Source: CAYQCE01 sp964415885
GTDB lineage: Bacteria > Zixibacteria > MSB-5A5 > JAABVY01 > JAHJOQ01
DNA: 64,000 nt
Assembly: GCA_964415885.1 (NCBI GenBank)
Contig: CAYQCE010000013.1
Span: 1 to 64,000, forward strand
Direction of reading: 5' to 3'
Shown: positions 6,776 to 15,242 of the stretch, in pieces
Layout: the number at the start of each line of letters is the position of its first letter
How positions within the stretch are numbered: position 1 is the stretch's first letter
Notes under the pieces: model-generated
Seen by the model: the letters and a program-made list of their open reading frames with translations, nothing else
Databases searched by the model: none
What the model was told of the DNA's origin: nothing
Made by a program: the position numbers and the translations under genes

Positions 6776-8866
6776 ATGGCCCTCTGGCAGATAACACTGT
6801 TCGAATTGGCCTCTGCAGTCTGCCTGGTATCAGCGTTCATTCCCCGAAAGACAAAAGAGGCGACGACTCCCAAGTATGTCTTCTCTGCTCTGGCTGTTCT
6901 GTCCGGAGCCGGATACGCACTGTTTCCGTTTGTCTCCGTAAAGGAGAATGTAGTTCTTTCAGGAGTATTTTACGGGGTTGTCGCTCTGTTGCCGTCCTTC
7001 TGGATAGTGTTCTCCATGGTCTTCGCTCGCGGTAATTACCACAAACATCTGGCTCGATCGAAATACTGGATACTCCTGGCCTTTGCGGTTAGCGGGCTCT
7101 TCGCCGTTGCGACACAGTACAATCCGCCGATCGCGGAAGTCATAGGCGGCCACAGAGTGCTGTTTGTGAGCGCGCTCGGCAAGTGGCTGGCGGTCTACGT
7201 GCTTCTGGCGTCGTCGGTGTCAGTGATGAACATTGAGCGTACATTCAGATCGTCCAGCGGAATGTACCGCAGGCGGCTGGTGATACCGTTTCTGATGGTA
7301 GTAGTGTACTCGACGTCGATGATACTCGGTGCGTCGAATCTCATCATTTCGGACTCAGTGGCGAGCGTCTATGCTCTCATTCCCGCGATTCTGGCAATAG
7401 CTCTCTTCCCGACAACCGCGGCCTACATCCGGAGCTACCAGATTCAGGAGTCGGCTGTCTTTCTCAAGCGGCAGGCTGTGTACTCGTCGGTCGCGATCAT
7501 ATTGATCGGGATATACCTGATTTTCGTCGGAGCGGTAGGGAGGGCTCTGGAACTTGTCGGAGCGGATACCGGGGTTTTCTATTCGATATTGGCCGCGTTC
7601 CTGGTAATTGTGCTCTTTCTGGTGCTCCTGCTGTCGAGCTCTGTTAAAGCGCGAATCAAGAAGTTCGTCGATCGCACCGTTTACTCGGGAAGCCCGGCTG
7701 ACTTCCGCGATGATCTTGCGAGTTTTTCAGAGGATATTGCGACGACTCTCGATGTATCCAATCTCGTGGAGAAACTGTCGGATCTGATTCGAAATACACT
7801 CGGAGTTCGCGCAATCTGGTTGTACGTGAAGCATCCTCACATGCCTGCGCTCACACGTGTATTCCCCAGGAATGGGGATGAATCGGGTCAGATCGAGTTC
7901 GAGACTCACTTCGTGGACTGGTTGTTCAGGCACGGCGAGGCTATCGAGCTGAGTGACCTGAAATCGCGATTCGAGCAGATCGGGCAAGGGTTTCCAAAGG
8001 GGCTTCCGCCGGAGGATGAAGTGGCTATCTGCACGCCACTGATCGCCAAGCATGAACTCGTCGGCATTCTGTTTGTTGGTGAAAGAGAGGACGGCAAGGA
8101 ATTTCAGCATGACGAAATACAGTTTATCTCGGCCGTGTCAAACCAGTTCGCTCTCGCGGTGCTTTCAGCGAGTCTGTCTGAGCAGCTTCTCGCGGCGAGG
8201 CAGATCGAGTCGTTTAACAAGTTCTCGACTTTCGTTATGCACGACCTGAAGAACTCGATCTCGATGCTTTCGATGCTGATTCAAAATTTCGAAACAAACA
8301 GAGATGACCCGGAGTTTCAGGAGTCGGCATTTTCCACAATTCAGGGAGCGGTAGGCAGGATGCAGAGCATTATCTCGAAGTTGCGCGCTTCTGATCTCGA
8401 TGAGGCCGCAAGGATTTCGGATTGCGATCCGGGAGAGATTATACTAAGTTTGAAGCGCAAACTCGCCCTCGATTCGCTCGACGGGATAGAGTTAAGAGAG
8501 AGCATCGAACCAACGCCCATCATAAGAGCCGATAAGGAGAAGCTGCACGCGATCCTGGAAAATCTCGTCGTGAACGCAATAGAGGCGATGCCTCAGGGCG
8601 GTGTACTGACAATCGGAACTGAAGCGACGGATCATGTAGTTACGATCATGATTTCCGACACCGGAGTTGGTATGGAGCGCGAGTTCATCAACAAGAAGCT
8701 CTTTGCGCCGTTCGAGACAACCAAGAAAAAAGGCCTCGGAATTGGCCTGTACCAATCGCGGGATCATCTCGAGAGAATGGGAGGACGGTTCAGGGTTCAA
8801 TCCACGCTCGGCGAGGGAACATCCTTTAGTGTAGTTATCCCCGCAGGCAGGAAAAGCAGAGTGTAG
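6776..8866 (+). CDS. prsK: PrsK-type membrane histidine kinase
   Basis: A 696-residue kinase resembling PrsK of the PEP-CTERM/XrtA systems. The first 290 residues contain 8 or so membrane spans. A GAF-like domain covers about 305-465. The dimerisation/phosphoacceptor motif FVMHDLKNS places His at residue 489, in the form (HDLKN) typical of PrsK. The ATPase domain follows, with NLVVNAIEAM (N box), SDTGVGM (G1) and KGLGIGLYQS (G2). It should phosphorylate PrsR, encoded 3 bp downstream. PrsK/PrsR control sigma-54 promoters of exopolysaccharide and PEP-CTERM genes in Proteobacteria. No exosortase or PEP-CTERM protein is seen here, so the target is inferred to be the local EPS gene. Confidence 0.8.
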   Translation: MALWQITLFELASAVCLVSAFIPRKTKEATTPKYVFSALAVLSGAGYALFPFVSVKENVVLSGVFYGVVALLPSFWIVFSMVFARGNYHKHLARSKYWILLAFAVSGLFAVATQYNPPIAEVIGGHRVLFVSALGKWLAVYVLLASSVSVMNIERTFRSSSGMYRRRLVIPFLMVVVYSTSMILGASNLIISDSVASVYALIPAILAIALFPTTAAYIRSYQIQESAVFLKRQAVYSSVAIILIGIYLIFVGAVGRALELVGADTGVFYSILAAFLVIVLFLVLLLSSSVKARIKKFVDRTVYSGSPADFRDDLASFSEDIATTLDVSNLVEKLSDLIRNTLGVRAIWLYVKHPHMPALTRVFPRNGDESGQIEFETHFVDWLFRHGEAIELSDLKSRFEQIGQGFPKGLPPEDEVAICTPLIAKHELVGILFVGEREDGKEFQHDEIQFISAVSNQFALAVLSASLSEQLLAARQIESFNKFSTFVMHDLKNSISMLSMLIQNFETNRDDPEFQESAFSTIQGAVGRMQSIISKLRASDLDEAARISDCDPGEIILSLKRKLALDSLDGIELRESIEPTPIIRADKEKLHAILENLVVNAIEAMPQGGVLTIGTEATDHVVTIMISDTGVGMEREFINKKLFAPFETTKKKGLGIGLYQSRDHLERMGGRFRVQSTLGEGTSFSVVIPAGRKSRV

Positions 8867-8869
8867 ATA

Positions 8870-10234
8870 ATGGACGAAGCCAAAAACAGCTATACGATTC
8901 TGATTCTCGATGACGAGGAGGGGATTCGTTCGCAGCTGAAATGGGCGCTTAAGGATCAGTACGAGGTACTCGAAGCAGAAGATGCTTCCGCTGCACTCGA
9001 TCTGGTCCGGAAGCACAAACCCGATCTTGCGACGATAGACATTGCTCTCTCGTCTGTCGGTGAAGATACAAAGGGGATCGACTTCCTCGTGGACGCGCTT
9101 GCGGTTCATCCGGAAATGAAGGCGATAATGGTTACAGGCAATGAAGAGAAGGAAACAGCGCTGGAGGCAATTGCTGCCGGCGCCCATGACTACTTCCAGA
9201 AGCCTGTTGACCTGAACGAGTTGAAAGTGATAATCAAGAGGGCGCTCTACATTCGTCGCCTCGAGGCAGAGAATCGCGATCTACAGATGCGGCTCACAGA
9301 GGAAAAGTCGTATGACAAAATCATCGGTCAGTCGCCCGAAATCGTAGATGTTTTCAAAAAGATCGAGACCATTGCCGCTTCCGAGTACACGGTTCTTCTG
9401 ACGGGCGAGTCAGGCACGGGCAAGGAGCTCGTCGCGAAAGCAATCCACTCGAAATCGCCCCGGAATGATATGCCATTCGTGACGATCAATTGCGGCGCGA
9501 TTCCAGAGAATCTGCTCGAATCTGAGTTGTTCGGGCACGAGAAGGGCGCATTCACTGATGCCGTGGCACTTAAGAAGGGCAAGATTGAACGAGCAAACGG
9601 CGGAACTCTGCTGCTCGACGAAATCGGTGAACTGCCGCTTCTGCTGCAGGTGAAGCTGCTTCGGTTTCTTCAGGAGCAGACATTCGAGCGAGTCGGTGGC
9701 ACCGATCAGATCAAGGTCGACACCCGCATTATTGCGGCGACCAACAAAGATATCGAGGCGGAGGTCCGACGGAAGGAGTTCAGGGAGGACTTGTTCTATC
9801 GTCTATCCGTGATCAATATCGAGCTACCGCCGCTGCGGAACAGGGGGGATGATATCATGCTGCTCGCCAGTCATTTTCTTGAGAAATTCGCTGCGGAAAA
9901 TAAGAAGGTCGGTTACAGCTTTGACAAGAGTGCAGTCTCACGGATTCTGACTCACAACTGGCCCGGCAACGTTCGCGAGTTGGAAAACAGAATCAAGCGG
10001 GCGGTTATTTTGTCCGAAGAGCGCCGGATTCGTCCCTCTGCCCTCGGTTTCGAGGCAGAGGAGGGGGATCGTGGAGGCACACTGGCCGAGGTACGTGAAC
10101 GGGTCGAAACCGAGCACATCCAGAGTGCGCTCAATCGTACCGGATGGAACGTCTCAAGAGCCGCCGCAGAGCTGGGAGTCTCACGAACCACATTATACGA
10201 TCTAATGGACAAGTACGGAATCAAGCGTGATTAA
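8870..10234 (+). CDS. prsR: PrsR-type sigma-54 response regulator
   Basis: A 454-residue NtrC-class activator. Receiver domain 1-130 has DDEE (14-17), phosphoacceptor Asp 57 in TIDIAL, Thr in MVTGN and Lys 111. The AAA+ domain has Walker A GESGTGKE (179-186), Walker B LLLDEIGEL, and R-finger region FREDLFYRL. A Fis-type helix-turn-helix closes the protein (SRAAAELGVSRTTLYDLM). The sigma-54-contacting loop reads GAFTDA at 226-231 instead of the canonical GAFTGA; the codon is GAT at 9557-9559. It lies 3 bp after prsK. The predicted target is the sigma-54 promoter at 2402. The altered loop leaves open how it contacts sigma-54. Confidence 0.85.
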   Translation: MDEAKNSYTILILDDEEGIRSQLKWALKDQYEVLEAEDASAALDLVRKHKPDLATIDIALSSVGEDTKGIDFLVDALAVHPEMKAIMVTGNEEKETALEAIAAGAHDYFQKPVDLNELKVIIKRALYIRRLEAENRDLQMRLTEEKSYDKIIGQSPEIVDVFKKIETIAASEYTVLLTGESGTGKELVAKAIHSKSPRNDMPFVTINCGAIPENLLESELFGHEKGAFTDAVALKKGKIERANGGTLLLDEIGELPLLLQVKLLRFLQEQTFERVGGTDQIKVDTRIIAATNKDIEAEVRRKEFREDLFYRLSVINIELPPLRNRGDDIMLLASHFLEKFAAENKKVGYSFDKSAVSRILTHNWPGNVRELENRIKRAVILSEERRIRPSALGFEAEEGDRGGTLAEVRERVETEHIQSALNRTGWNVSRAAAELGVSRTTLYDLMDKYGIKRD

Positions 10235-10442
10235 CGGACGCGCCGGTCGGTCACTCGTCTACCACGTTAATCTGTTTCAAACCAGTACGCCGTTTCACGA
10301 TTAACCCCGTAACAGCAGTCCATTTCGCGATCGCGTTATCTCCACAAAAGTGCTGTTTCTGAACGATTTTCGCGTGCGCGTGTCTAAAAGTTGAGCGGAT
10401 TCTTCCGATGATAGAAATATAACGGAAGGCAGGTTACGCTCG

Positions 10443-11867
10443 ATGAAAAACATTCTGCTCGTAGATGATGATATTCAGATCAGTGAAACGCTGCAGCAGC
10501 TATTCGATCCGTCGGAATACAAGTTCCACTGCATCGAAGACGGCGAGAATGCGCTCGACGTTGTAGAGGAAACCAATCCGGATCTCGTGCTTCTGGATGT
10601 CAATCTGCCGTCGGGATCCGGTCTCGATGTCCTGCGGGATATCAAGTCGAAAAACGCAGACCTTCCCGTTATAATAATCTCCGGCTTCATATCCACCGAA
10701 AACGCTATCAAGGCGATGCGCGAAGGTGCATACGAGTATATAACAAAGCCGTTCCAGATGGAACGGCTGATGATGACGATCTCCAAGGCGGTCGGATCGG
10801 TGAAGACCGATCCGGGTTCGGCGCAGACGCTCAAAAAACGCGCCGGGATACACGAAGATGAGATCGTCGGAATGAGTCCGGAGATTGTCGAGATCGCCAA
10901 GTTGATCGGACAGGTAGCTGAGTCCGACGCGAACGTGCTCATTTTCGGAGAATCCGGGACCGGCAAAGAGCTGGTCGCGAGAGCCATTCACCGCAATTCG
11001 AAGCGCGAAGAAAAGCCGTTCCTTTCTGTGAACTGTGCGGCGCTGACCGAAACTCTCCTCGAGTCAGAGCTGTTTGGCCACGAGAAAGGTGCATTCACTG
11101 GAGCTTATGCGCGCAAGCTTGGGAAATTCGAGCTCGCAAACGGTGGGACGATCTTTCTGGATGAAGTTGCCGATATGTCTCTCGCCACTCAGTCGAAGCT
11201 CTTGCGCGTACTTCAGCAGCAGCAGTTCGAGAGAGTGGGGGGAGAGCAGACGATCGATGTCGATTGCCGTGTGCTGGCAGCCACCAACAAATCTCTCGTT
11301 ACGGCTATGAAAGAAGGCCGCTTCCGCGTTGACCTCTTTTACCGTCTGAAGGTCGTGTCGATATTTCTTCCACCGCTTCGCGAGAGAAGGGGAGATATCT
11401 CGCTCCTCGTCGAGCATTTCATCAGCATGTATTCCGGATTGACGAACAAGCAGGTGAGGGGAATCTCCAAGCAGGCACTTAAGCTTCTCATGAATCACCA
11501 GTGGGCCGGCAATGTGCGCGAGCTGGAGAATAACATCCATACCGCAGTAGTTATGACCAAAAACGAGGTCCTCCAGCCAGAGGATTTTCCGATCTTCACG
11601 GATCAGGAAGATCAGGTCCCGGTCGACTTCGAAGCCATCAAAGATGACTACACGAAGATGTTTGACGATCTCCTGGAACCGGTGTTCGATCGAATTCTGA
11701 ATGTCTCCGCAGGTCAGGTTTATTATCATCTCCAGTCAGCCCTGGAGAAGTCGATGATCAAGAAGACTCTGGCGAGGCACAGCTCTAACCAGGTGAAAAC
11801 TGCTCAGATTCTCGGTGTGTCGAGAAACACACTCAGAGACAGAATGCAGAAGTACGAGATATTCTAA
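10443..11867 (+). CDS. NtrC-family sigma-54 response regulator
   Basis: A 474-residue second sigma-54 activator. The receiver has VDDD at 8-10 and phosphoacceptor Asp 52 in LLLDVNLP. The AAA+ core has Walker A GESGTGKE, an intact GAFTGA loop, Walker B GGTIFLDEVADM, and arginine-rich PLRERRGDIS. About 70 residues with EPVFDRILNV separate the core from a C-terminal Fis-type helix-turn-helix (TAQILGVSRNTLRDRM). It stands alone, 208 bp after prsR, and no kinase follows it; the PAS histidine kinase at 38.3-40.2 kb could be a partner, but this is a guess. It ends head-to-head with the pilin cluster across a shared terminator. Regulon unknown. Confidence 0.85.
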   Translation: MKNILLVDDDIQISETLQQLFDPSEYKFHCIEDGENALDVVEETNPDLVLLDVNLPSGSGLDVLRDIKSKNADLPVIIISGFISTENAIKAMREGAYEYITKPFQMERLMMTISKAVGSVKTDPGSAQTLKKRAGIHEDEIVGMSPEIVEIAKLIGQVAESDANVLIFGESGTGKELVARAIHRNSKREEKPFLSVNCAALTETLLESELFGHEKGAFTGAYARKLGKFELANGGTIFLDEVADMSLATQSKLLRVLQQQQFERVGGEQTIDVDCRVLAATNKSLVTAMKEGRFRVDLFYRLKVVSIFLPPLRERRGDISLLVEHFISMYSGLTNKQVRGISKQALKLLMNHQWAGNVRELENNIHTAVVMTKNEVLQPEDFPIFTDQEDQVPVDFEAIKDDYTKMFDDLLEPVFDRILNVSAGQVYYHLQSALEKSMIKKTLARHSSNQVKTAQILGVSRNTLRDRMQKYEIF

Positions 11868-11911
11868 TCCCGACACCAAGTCCTTTGCAGCAAATAGTGC
11901 AGCATATAAAG

Positions 11912-11937
11912 AACGGAGCGGTCAGAACCGCTCCGTT
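11912..11937. terminator. Bidirectional terminator between convergent genes
   Basis: An 11-bp perfect stem, AACGGAGCGGT with ACCGCTCCGTT, around a 4-base loop. It lies between the stop codons of the NtrC-type regulator (plus) and the PilX-like gene (minus). Both flanks are T/A-rich but lack long T runs. Confidence 0.75.
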
Positions 11938-11973
11938 ATCTATTTGAAGTGGGTATACCAGGAAGCTCTGCTT

Positions 11974-13623
11974 CTAAAATCCATCATCCATCATCATCTG
12001 TTCAGCCACGATTTCCTTCCAACCCACCTTTTGAAGAACGGCGATAAGCGGAGTCCCAGGCGGCAGGTTCGCCGGATCGAGAAGGTCTGTATCGAATTCC
12101 CAGTTTCGGTCGGGAGCTGTGTAGTAGGCACCGTACGACCATGGCATTGTGGCTTCCTTTGAGAGCCACAGATCCACCGCGGAACCCTTCCAGTTGAAAT
12201 CAATCCCGCTCCATCTCTCGAGGAATCTCGGCAGGTTCTCGAAACCGCCGTTGTAGGCTGAGCCGTCCTCGCCTGTGTTCTGGTTGCCGGTCATATAGCT
12301 GCAATTCACGGAAGTTTCTGTTGCGTTGCGATCGTTGAGCGAGTTCGAACTCAGGGCATCATCCCAGTTATTCGAGAGGATTGTCAGCGCGTCAGTCATT
12401 ACGGCACAGGCCTGCTTATTGACTGTATTGTAGTCGCCTTCGATGTAGAGCGAGTTCTTGGTGGCAACTGTGAGCGGACCACCGACGTCGGCACCGTTCT
12501 TCAATCGTGTCGCTTTCAGGTTTCCTGCGGCCTCGTTAGCTGTGTATACAATGCCGTTAGGGGGGAAGTACGCCGAACTCTTGAACACACTTACATCGAT
12601 ATCCCAGCAGTCAATCCACTGCTGCTGATGGGCATCATAGAAAGTCGAGGTGGAAATCGACCCTTCAGTTTCGAGCGCGGTTGTCACGTCAGCCCAGGAA
12701 CCGTCCGCCTGCTGGTAGAGCGCCACACCGTTAACGATTTTGAGGGTCGCCTTGTTCTCGTATGAATCAGCCGATTCGCTTGCGGTCGCGATCATGTTAT
12801 CCGGCACACCGGAGGAAACGACCGGCAAATCGAGTTTCGTGATCCCGTGGGATTCGTCCTCGACCCTGCCACCCCAGCGGGAAATGGACTCGGCAACCCA
12901 GTCGGGCTGATCGGAATCGAGCCAGTATCCATCCTGGAACATATCCTGGTAGTTTCCGACTGCGTCGACGATCTGGACGTCGCCGTTGCTCACGGACTGT
13001 CCCGATCCCGGCTTACGACCGTGATGGATGCTGCCGGCAGCCGTGGTGTAGGACTCCATCACGAGGCTGTTTCCGGACTGCAGATAGAGGTCGCCGTTGG
13101 AGTGCACTCTTCCGCCGAGTGTCATGGGCGGACCCGGAGCAATTTCGAGATCCTCCTCGTAGAACACGGCAAACTGAAAGAGCGGAACGAGGTCGGATTC
13201 GACGATCTGCATGAGCGACACTTGCGCTTCGGTGCCGTCACGCTCAGCTGTGGCCACAACTTCATACTGCGTCGCAAGAGCATACAGCCCATTGTAAGCA
13301 CCGTTAGTAAGCGTCTTCTGAGTCGGGCTCGTTACCTGTATTGTGTTGTATGTCACGTCGTAGTTGTCAATTCGAATTGTCCCCGAGGGCAACGGATTCG
13401 GGGGAACGCCGTACTTTTCGTAGTGTACCGCAATCTCTGCCGTCGCCAGCTCAAGTCCCGCTTCAGCCGAATAGAATGCATTCTGTCGATTGAGCTCGTT
13501 TCCGGCGATATCCACCTCGGTCGTTGATGTCATGACCGAGTTGATGCCGATGAGCGTCAGCATCAGGAGGAGCGCCAGAAACACCATCATTGTGAACCCG
13601 GATTCTGATTTTAGCTTTCTCAT
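11974..13623 (-). CDS. PilX-like pilus assembly protein
   Basis: A 549-residue protein with a prepilin-like N-terminus: basic KLKSESG, then a hydrophobic helix from residue 9. The +5 Glu of normal prepilins is missing, as is usual in PilX N-terminal proteins, so it may be an uncleaved membrane-anchored pilus component. After the helix comes TSTTEVDIAGNELNRQNAFY and AEAGLELA, the standard PilX pattern. The 450-residue C-terminal part is much longer than classical PilX and rich in beta-type sequence; it may take a PilY1-like or adhesin role. ATG at 13623 is preferred over an upstream TTG because GGAGAGAG precedes it. It is last in the three-gene cluster, 17 bp behind the PilW-like gene. Confidence 0.75.
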   Translation of the reverse strand: MRKLKSESGFTMMVFLALLLMLTLIGINSVMTSTTEVDIAGNELNRQNAFYSAEAGLELATAEIAVHYEKYGVPPNPLPSGTIRIDNYDVTYNTIQVTSPTQKTLTNGAYNGLYALATQYEVVATAERDGTEAQVSLMQIVESDLVPLFQFAVFYEEDLEIAPGPPMTLGGRVHSNGDLYLQSGNSLVMESYTTAAGSIHHGRKPGSGQSVSNGDVQIVDAVGNYQDMFQDGYWLDSDQPDWVAESISRWGGRVEDESHGITKLDLPVVSSGVPDNMIATASESADSYENKATLKIVNGVALYQQADGSWADVTTALETEGSISTSTFYDAHQQQWIDCWDIDVSVFKSSAYFPPNGIVYTANEAAGNLKATRLKNGADVGGPLTVATKNSLYIEGDYNTVNKQACAVMTDALTILSNNWDDALSSNSLNDRNATETSVNCSYMTGNQNTGEDGSAYNGGFENLPRFLERWSGIDFNWKGSAVDLWLSKEATMPWSYGAYYTAPDRNWEFDTDLLDPANLPPGTPLIAVLQKVGWKEIVAEQMMMDDGF

Positions 13624-13640
13624 GGCTCTCTCCAAACTAT

Positions 13641-14465
13641 TTATTGAAATGCTAGATTTCTGACCTGCACACTGGTCCTGAGCGTATCGTATCTATAATC
13701 ATCCAGCAGAAGGTCCTCATCTTGCGTCCGCGCAACTACCTCGATATCCACCTGGCGGACATATCTCGCCATTGTAAGTGTATCCAGCACCGAGCCGTCG
13801 GTCATGTGATACCGGAACTGCAAATCGACGATATTGTCCGCGTAGATGTCCGGCCAGTTGTCGTACTCCTGTCGCATCAGTACCGGGTGTGTCGAGTCCA
13901 TCGAGTAATCGACGAAATAGCGGAACACATCATACGTGTAGAGCTGGCTGCCTGCCGGATATGTCTTCGAGAGTGGCGCCAAATTGTGCTGGAGTTGAAG
14001 TGCCGCTTCCTGAACCTGCGTAATTACGAAGAATTCACCTTCGTCAGTGTTCGGATCATAGATGTAGCAATACTGGTTATCCTGGAAACAGCTTATGTCG
14101 CCCTGCACTTTTAGCTCAGCAGATGGCTGTGGCATCGGTGCGGATAAGCTGCTGGTACAAATCGGTTCGTGCAGGAACACAAGCGTGATCGAATCCGGAT
14201 CCGCAGTTCCGGAGGCCTCCCTTGATATTATCGCTTCAAGTCCGGGCGCCACGCCATAGCCGGCCATGCGCACTTTGGAAGCTATCTCATCGACAGCCGC
14301 TCGCCCATTTTGCTGCAGATTCGAGACACCGTCCTGAATCATCCAGTTCTTGTGCTGGTGAATGTAAAGCTCCACCGCAGCAGCAGTAGCGATGACACCG
14401 ATTATCGCAGCTATCAGCACCTCGAGGAGCGTCACACCTGCACTGTTCTGTAGCTTGCTAAACAT
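13641..14465 (-). CDS. PilW-like minor prepilin
   Basis: A 274-residue type IV prepilin-like protein. The cleavage and methylation motif is NSAG then VTLLEVLIAA, with the +5 Glu present, followed by a hydrophobic helix to about residue 33. The globular part contains the PilW pattern of an N-terminal helix (NLQQNGRAAVDEIASKVRMA) and GYGVAPG. Minor prepilins of this class prime pilus or type II pseudopilus assembly after processing by a prepilin peptidase; one is encoded at 41.4-42.2 kb. The ATG at 14465 follows GAGGTG and is preferred over one 33 bp upstream. It lies 13 bp downstream of the PilV-like gene. Confidence 0.75.
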   Translation of the reverse strand: MFSKLQNSAGVTLLEVLIAAIIGVIATAAAVELYIHQHKNWMIQDGVSNLQQNGRAAVDEIASKVRMAGYGVAPGLEAIISREASGTADPDSITLVFLHEPICTSSLSAPMPQPSAELKVQGDISCFQDNQYCYIYDPNTDEGEFFVITQVQEAALQLQHNLAPLSKTYPAGSQLYTYDVFRYFVDYSMDSTHPVLMRQEYDNWPDIYADNIVDLQFRYHMTDGSVLDTLTMARYVRQVDIEVVARTQDEDLLLDDYRYDTLRTSVQVRNLAFQ

Positions 14466-14478
14466 GCCGCACCTCACA

Positions 14479-14850
14479 TTACTTTGTTGGATAGACATAA
14501 GTGTAAGTGGAGCAGGCCTTTATATCACCATCCGGCTCCGTCCAGGCGACCTTCACGCTGACACCCTTTAGCTCGGAATTCACCTGCGTGATATTCCACG
14601 ACCTCGAATACCGGCCTACTGCGTCACTACCCGAAGTCATTGCGACCTCAGGCGTGTTTTTCAGCTGTTCCACCTTCTCACGGATCAACTGAATCGATTG
14701 AGTGTGATGCTCCGACCACTCGTTTCCCTGGATCGAGATCACCATCATCGACATAAGAAGGAGGAGGCCGAGACTGAAGATCACGAGCCCGATCATCACC
14801 TCGAGAATCGTGAACCCGTCTGCATTCAGCTTCTTCTTGAGTCTATTCAT
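14479..14850 (-). CDS. PilV-like minor prepilin
   Basis: A 123-residue protein with a clear prepilin leader, NADG then FTILEVMIGLVIFSLGLL, having Gly at -1 and Glu at +5. It resembles PilV/GspI-type minor pilins. A helix (HHTQSIQLIREKVEQLKN) and a short beta domain with a Cys near the end follow. GAGG 9 bases upstream supports the ATG. It is first of the three-gene minor-pilin cluster; the major pilin, PilB, PilC and PilQ are not in this window. The promoter must lie in the 390-bp region that also holds dif. Confidence 0.75.
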   Translation of the reverse strand: MNRLKKKLNADGFTILEVMIGLVIFSLGLLLLMSMMVISIQGNEWSEHHTQSIQLIREKVEQLKNTPEVAMTSGSDAVGRYSRSWNITQVNSELKGVSVKVAWTEPDGDIKACSTYTYVYPTK

Positions 14851-15132
14851 AATGAAAACCTCACTCGGTTATTCACACGATATTTCTGCTCCGCGCAGTA
14901 CAGACGCAAAGAGGATACCGGAATCGTGGTAAAAGTGCAGGTCTGATCGTATTTCGCAATGCATCAATGAGTTAGGCAGATCAGGACGGTCCGGCATCTC
15001 GATCATCCGAGGTGCTTTTGCAGTATGAGTATGGGGCCGGTCCGACAGTGCATAGTGAAATCACGGTTGACGATTTGAACAGCGCTCCTAAAGGGGGCTG
15101 GTTTCTGAACCGATAAGCGATGCGCCTCGTAG

Positions 15133-15190
15133 TTATCCACATATCCGATGGCGGATAATATGTATTATGTAAACCGCCGGATGTGGATAA
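15133..15190. repeat. Inverted repeat surrounding dif
   Basis: TTATCCACAT at 15133-15142 pairs with ATGTGGATAA at 15181-15190, and CCG/GGCGG tracts further in pair with CCGCC/GG. The dif core sits between the arms. The outer arms match DnaA boxes, but could as well be binding sites of a terminus protein. Confidence 0.6.
15148..15175 (+). other. Putative XerCD dif recombination site
   Basis: The 28-bp layout is an 11-bp arm ATGGCGGATAA, a 6-bp centre TATGTA and an 11-bp arm TTATGTAAACC. The right (XerD) arm differs by one base from that of Bacillus subtilis dif (TTATGTAAACT), and the left arm shares the CG.ATAA core of E. coli dif (GGTGCGCATAA). Dif sites lie at the replication terminus, where XerC and XerD resolve chromosome dimers with FtsK. 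Coding direction supports this: genes to the left of 11.9 kb are all plus and the next 20 kb to the right are all minus, so both replichores would have leading-strand genes meeting here. Confidence 0.75.
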
Positions 15191-15242
15191 GCTCTTGGCA
15201 CAGCCCTCAGGAACCTTCAGCCAATCCGGGGCTTCTGCTTTC

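Larger units (their letters stand above)
14851..15242. other. Intergenic region with dif and three DnaA-box-like sites
   Basis: This 392-bp gap separates the pilin cluster from the leuS stop codon. It holds the dif site (15148-15175) and three exact matches to TTATNCACA: TTATTCACA at 14869-14877, TTATCCACA at 15133-15141 and its inverted copy TGTGGATAA at 15182-15190. By a simple base count about two matches would be expected by chance in the whole window. No clear pilin promoter was found. Confidence 0.6.

Noticed and set aside
11974..13635. TTG start for the PilX-like protein at 13635
   Set aside because: The ATG at 13623 has GGAGAGAG directly before it; the TTG lies inside that ribosome binding sequence.
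14851..15242. Chromosomal replication origin, because of three DnaA boxes and an AT-rich core
   Set aside because: Gene directions converge instead of diverge, dnaA/dnaN/gyrB are absent and the AT-rich core is a dif match.
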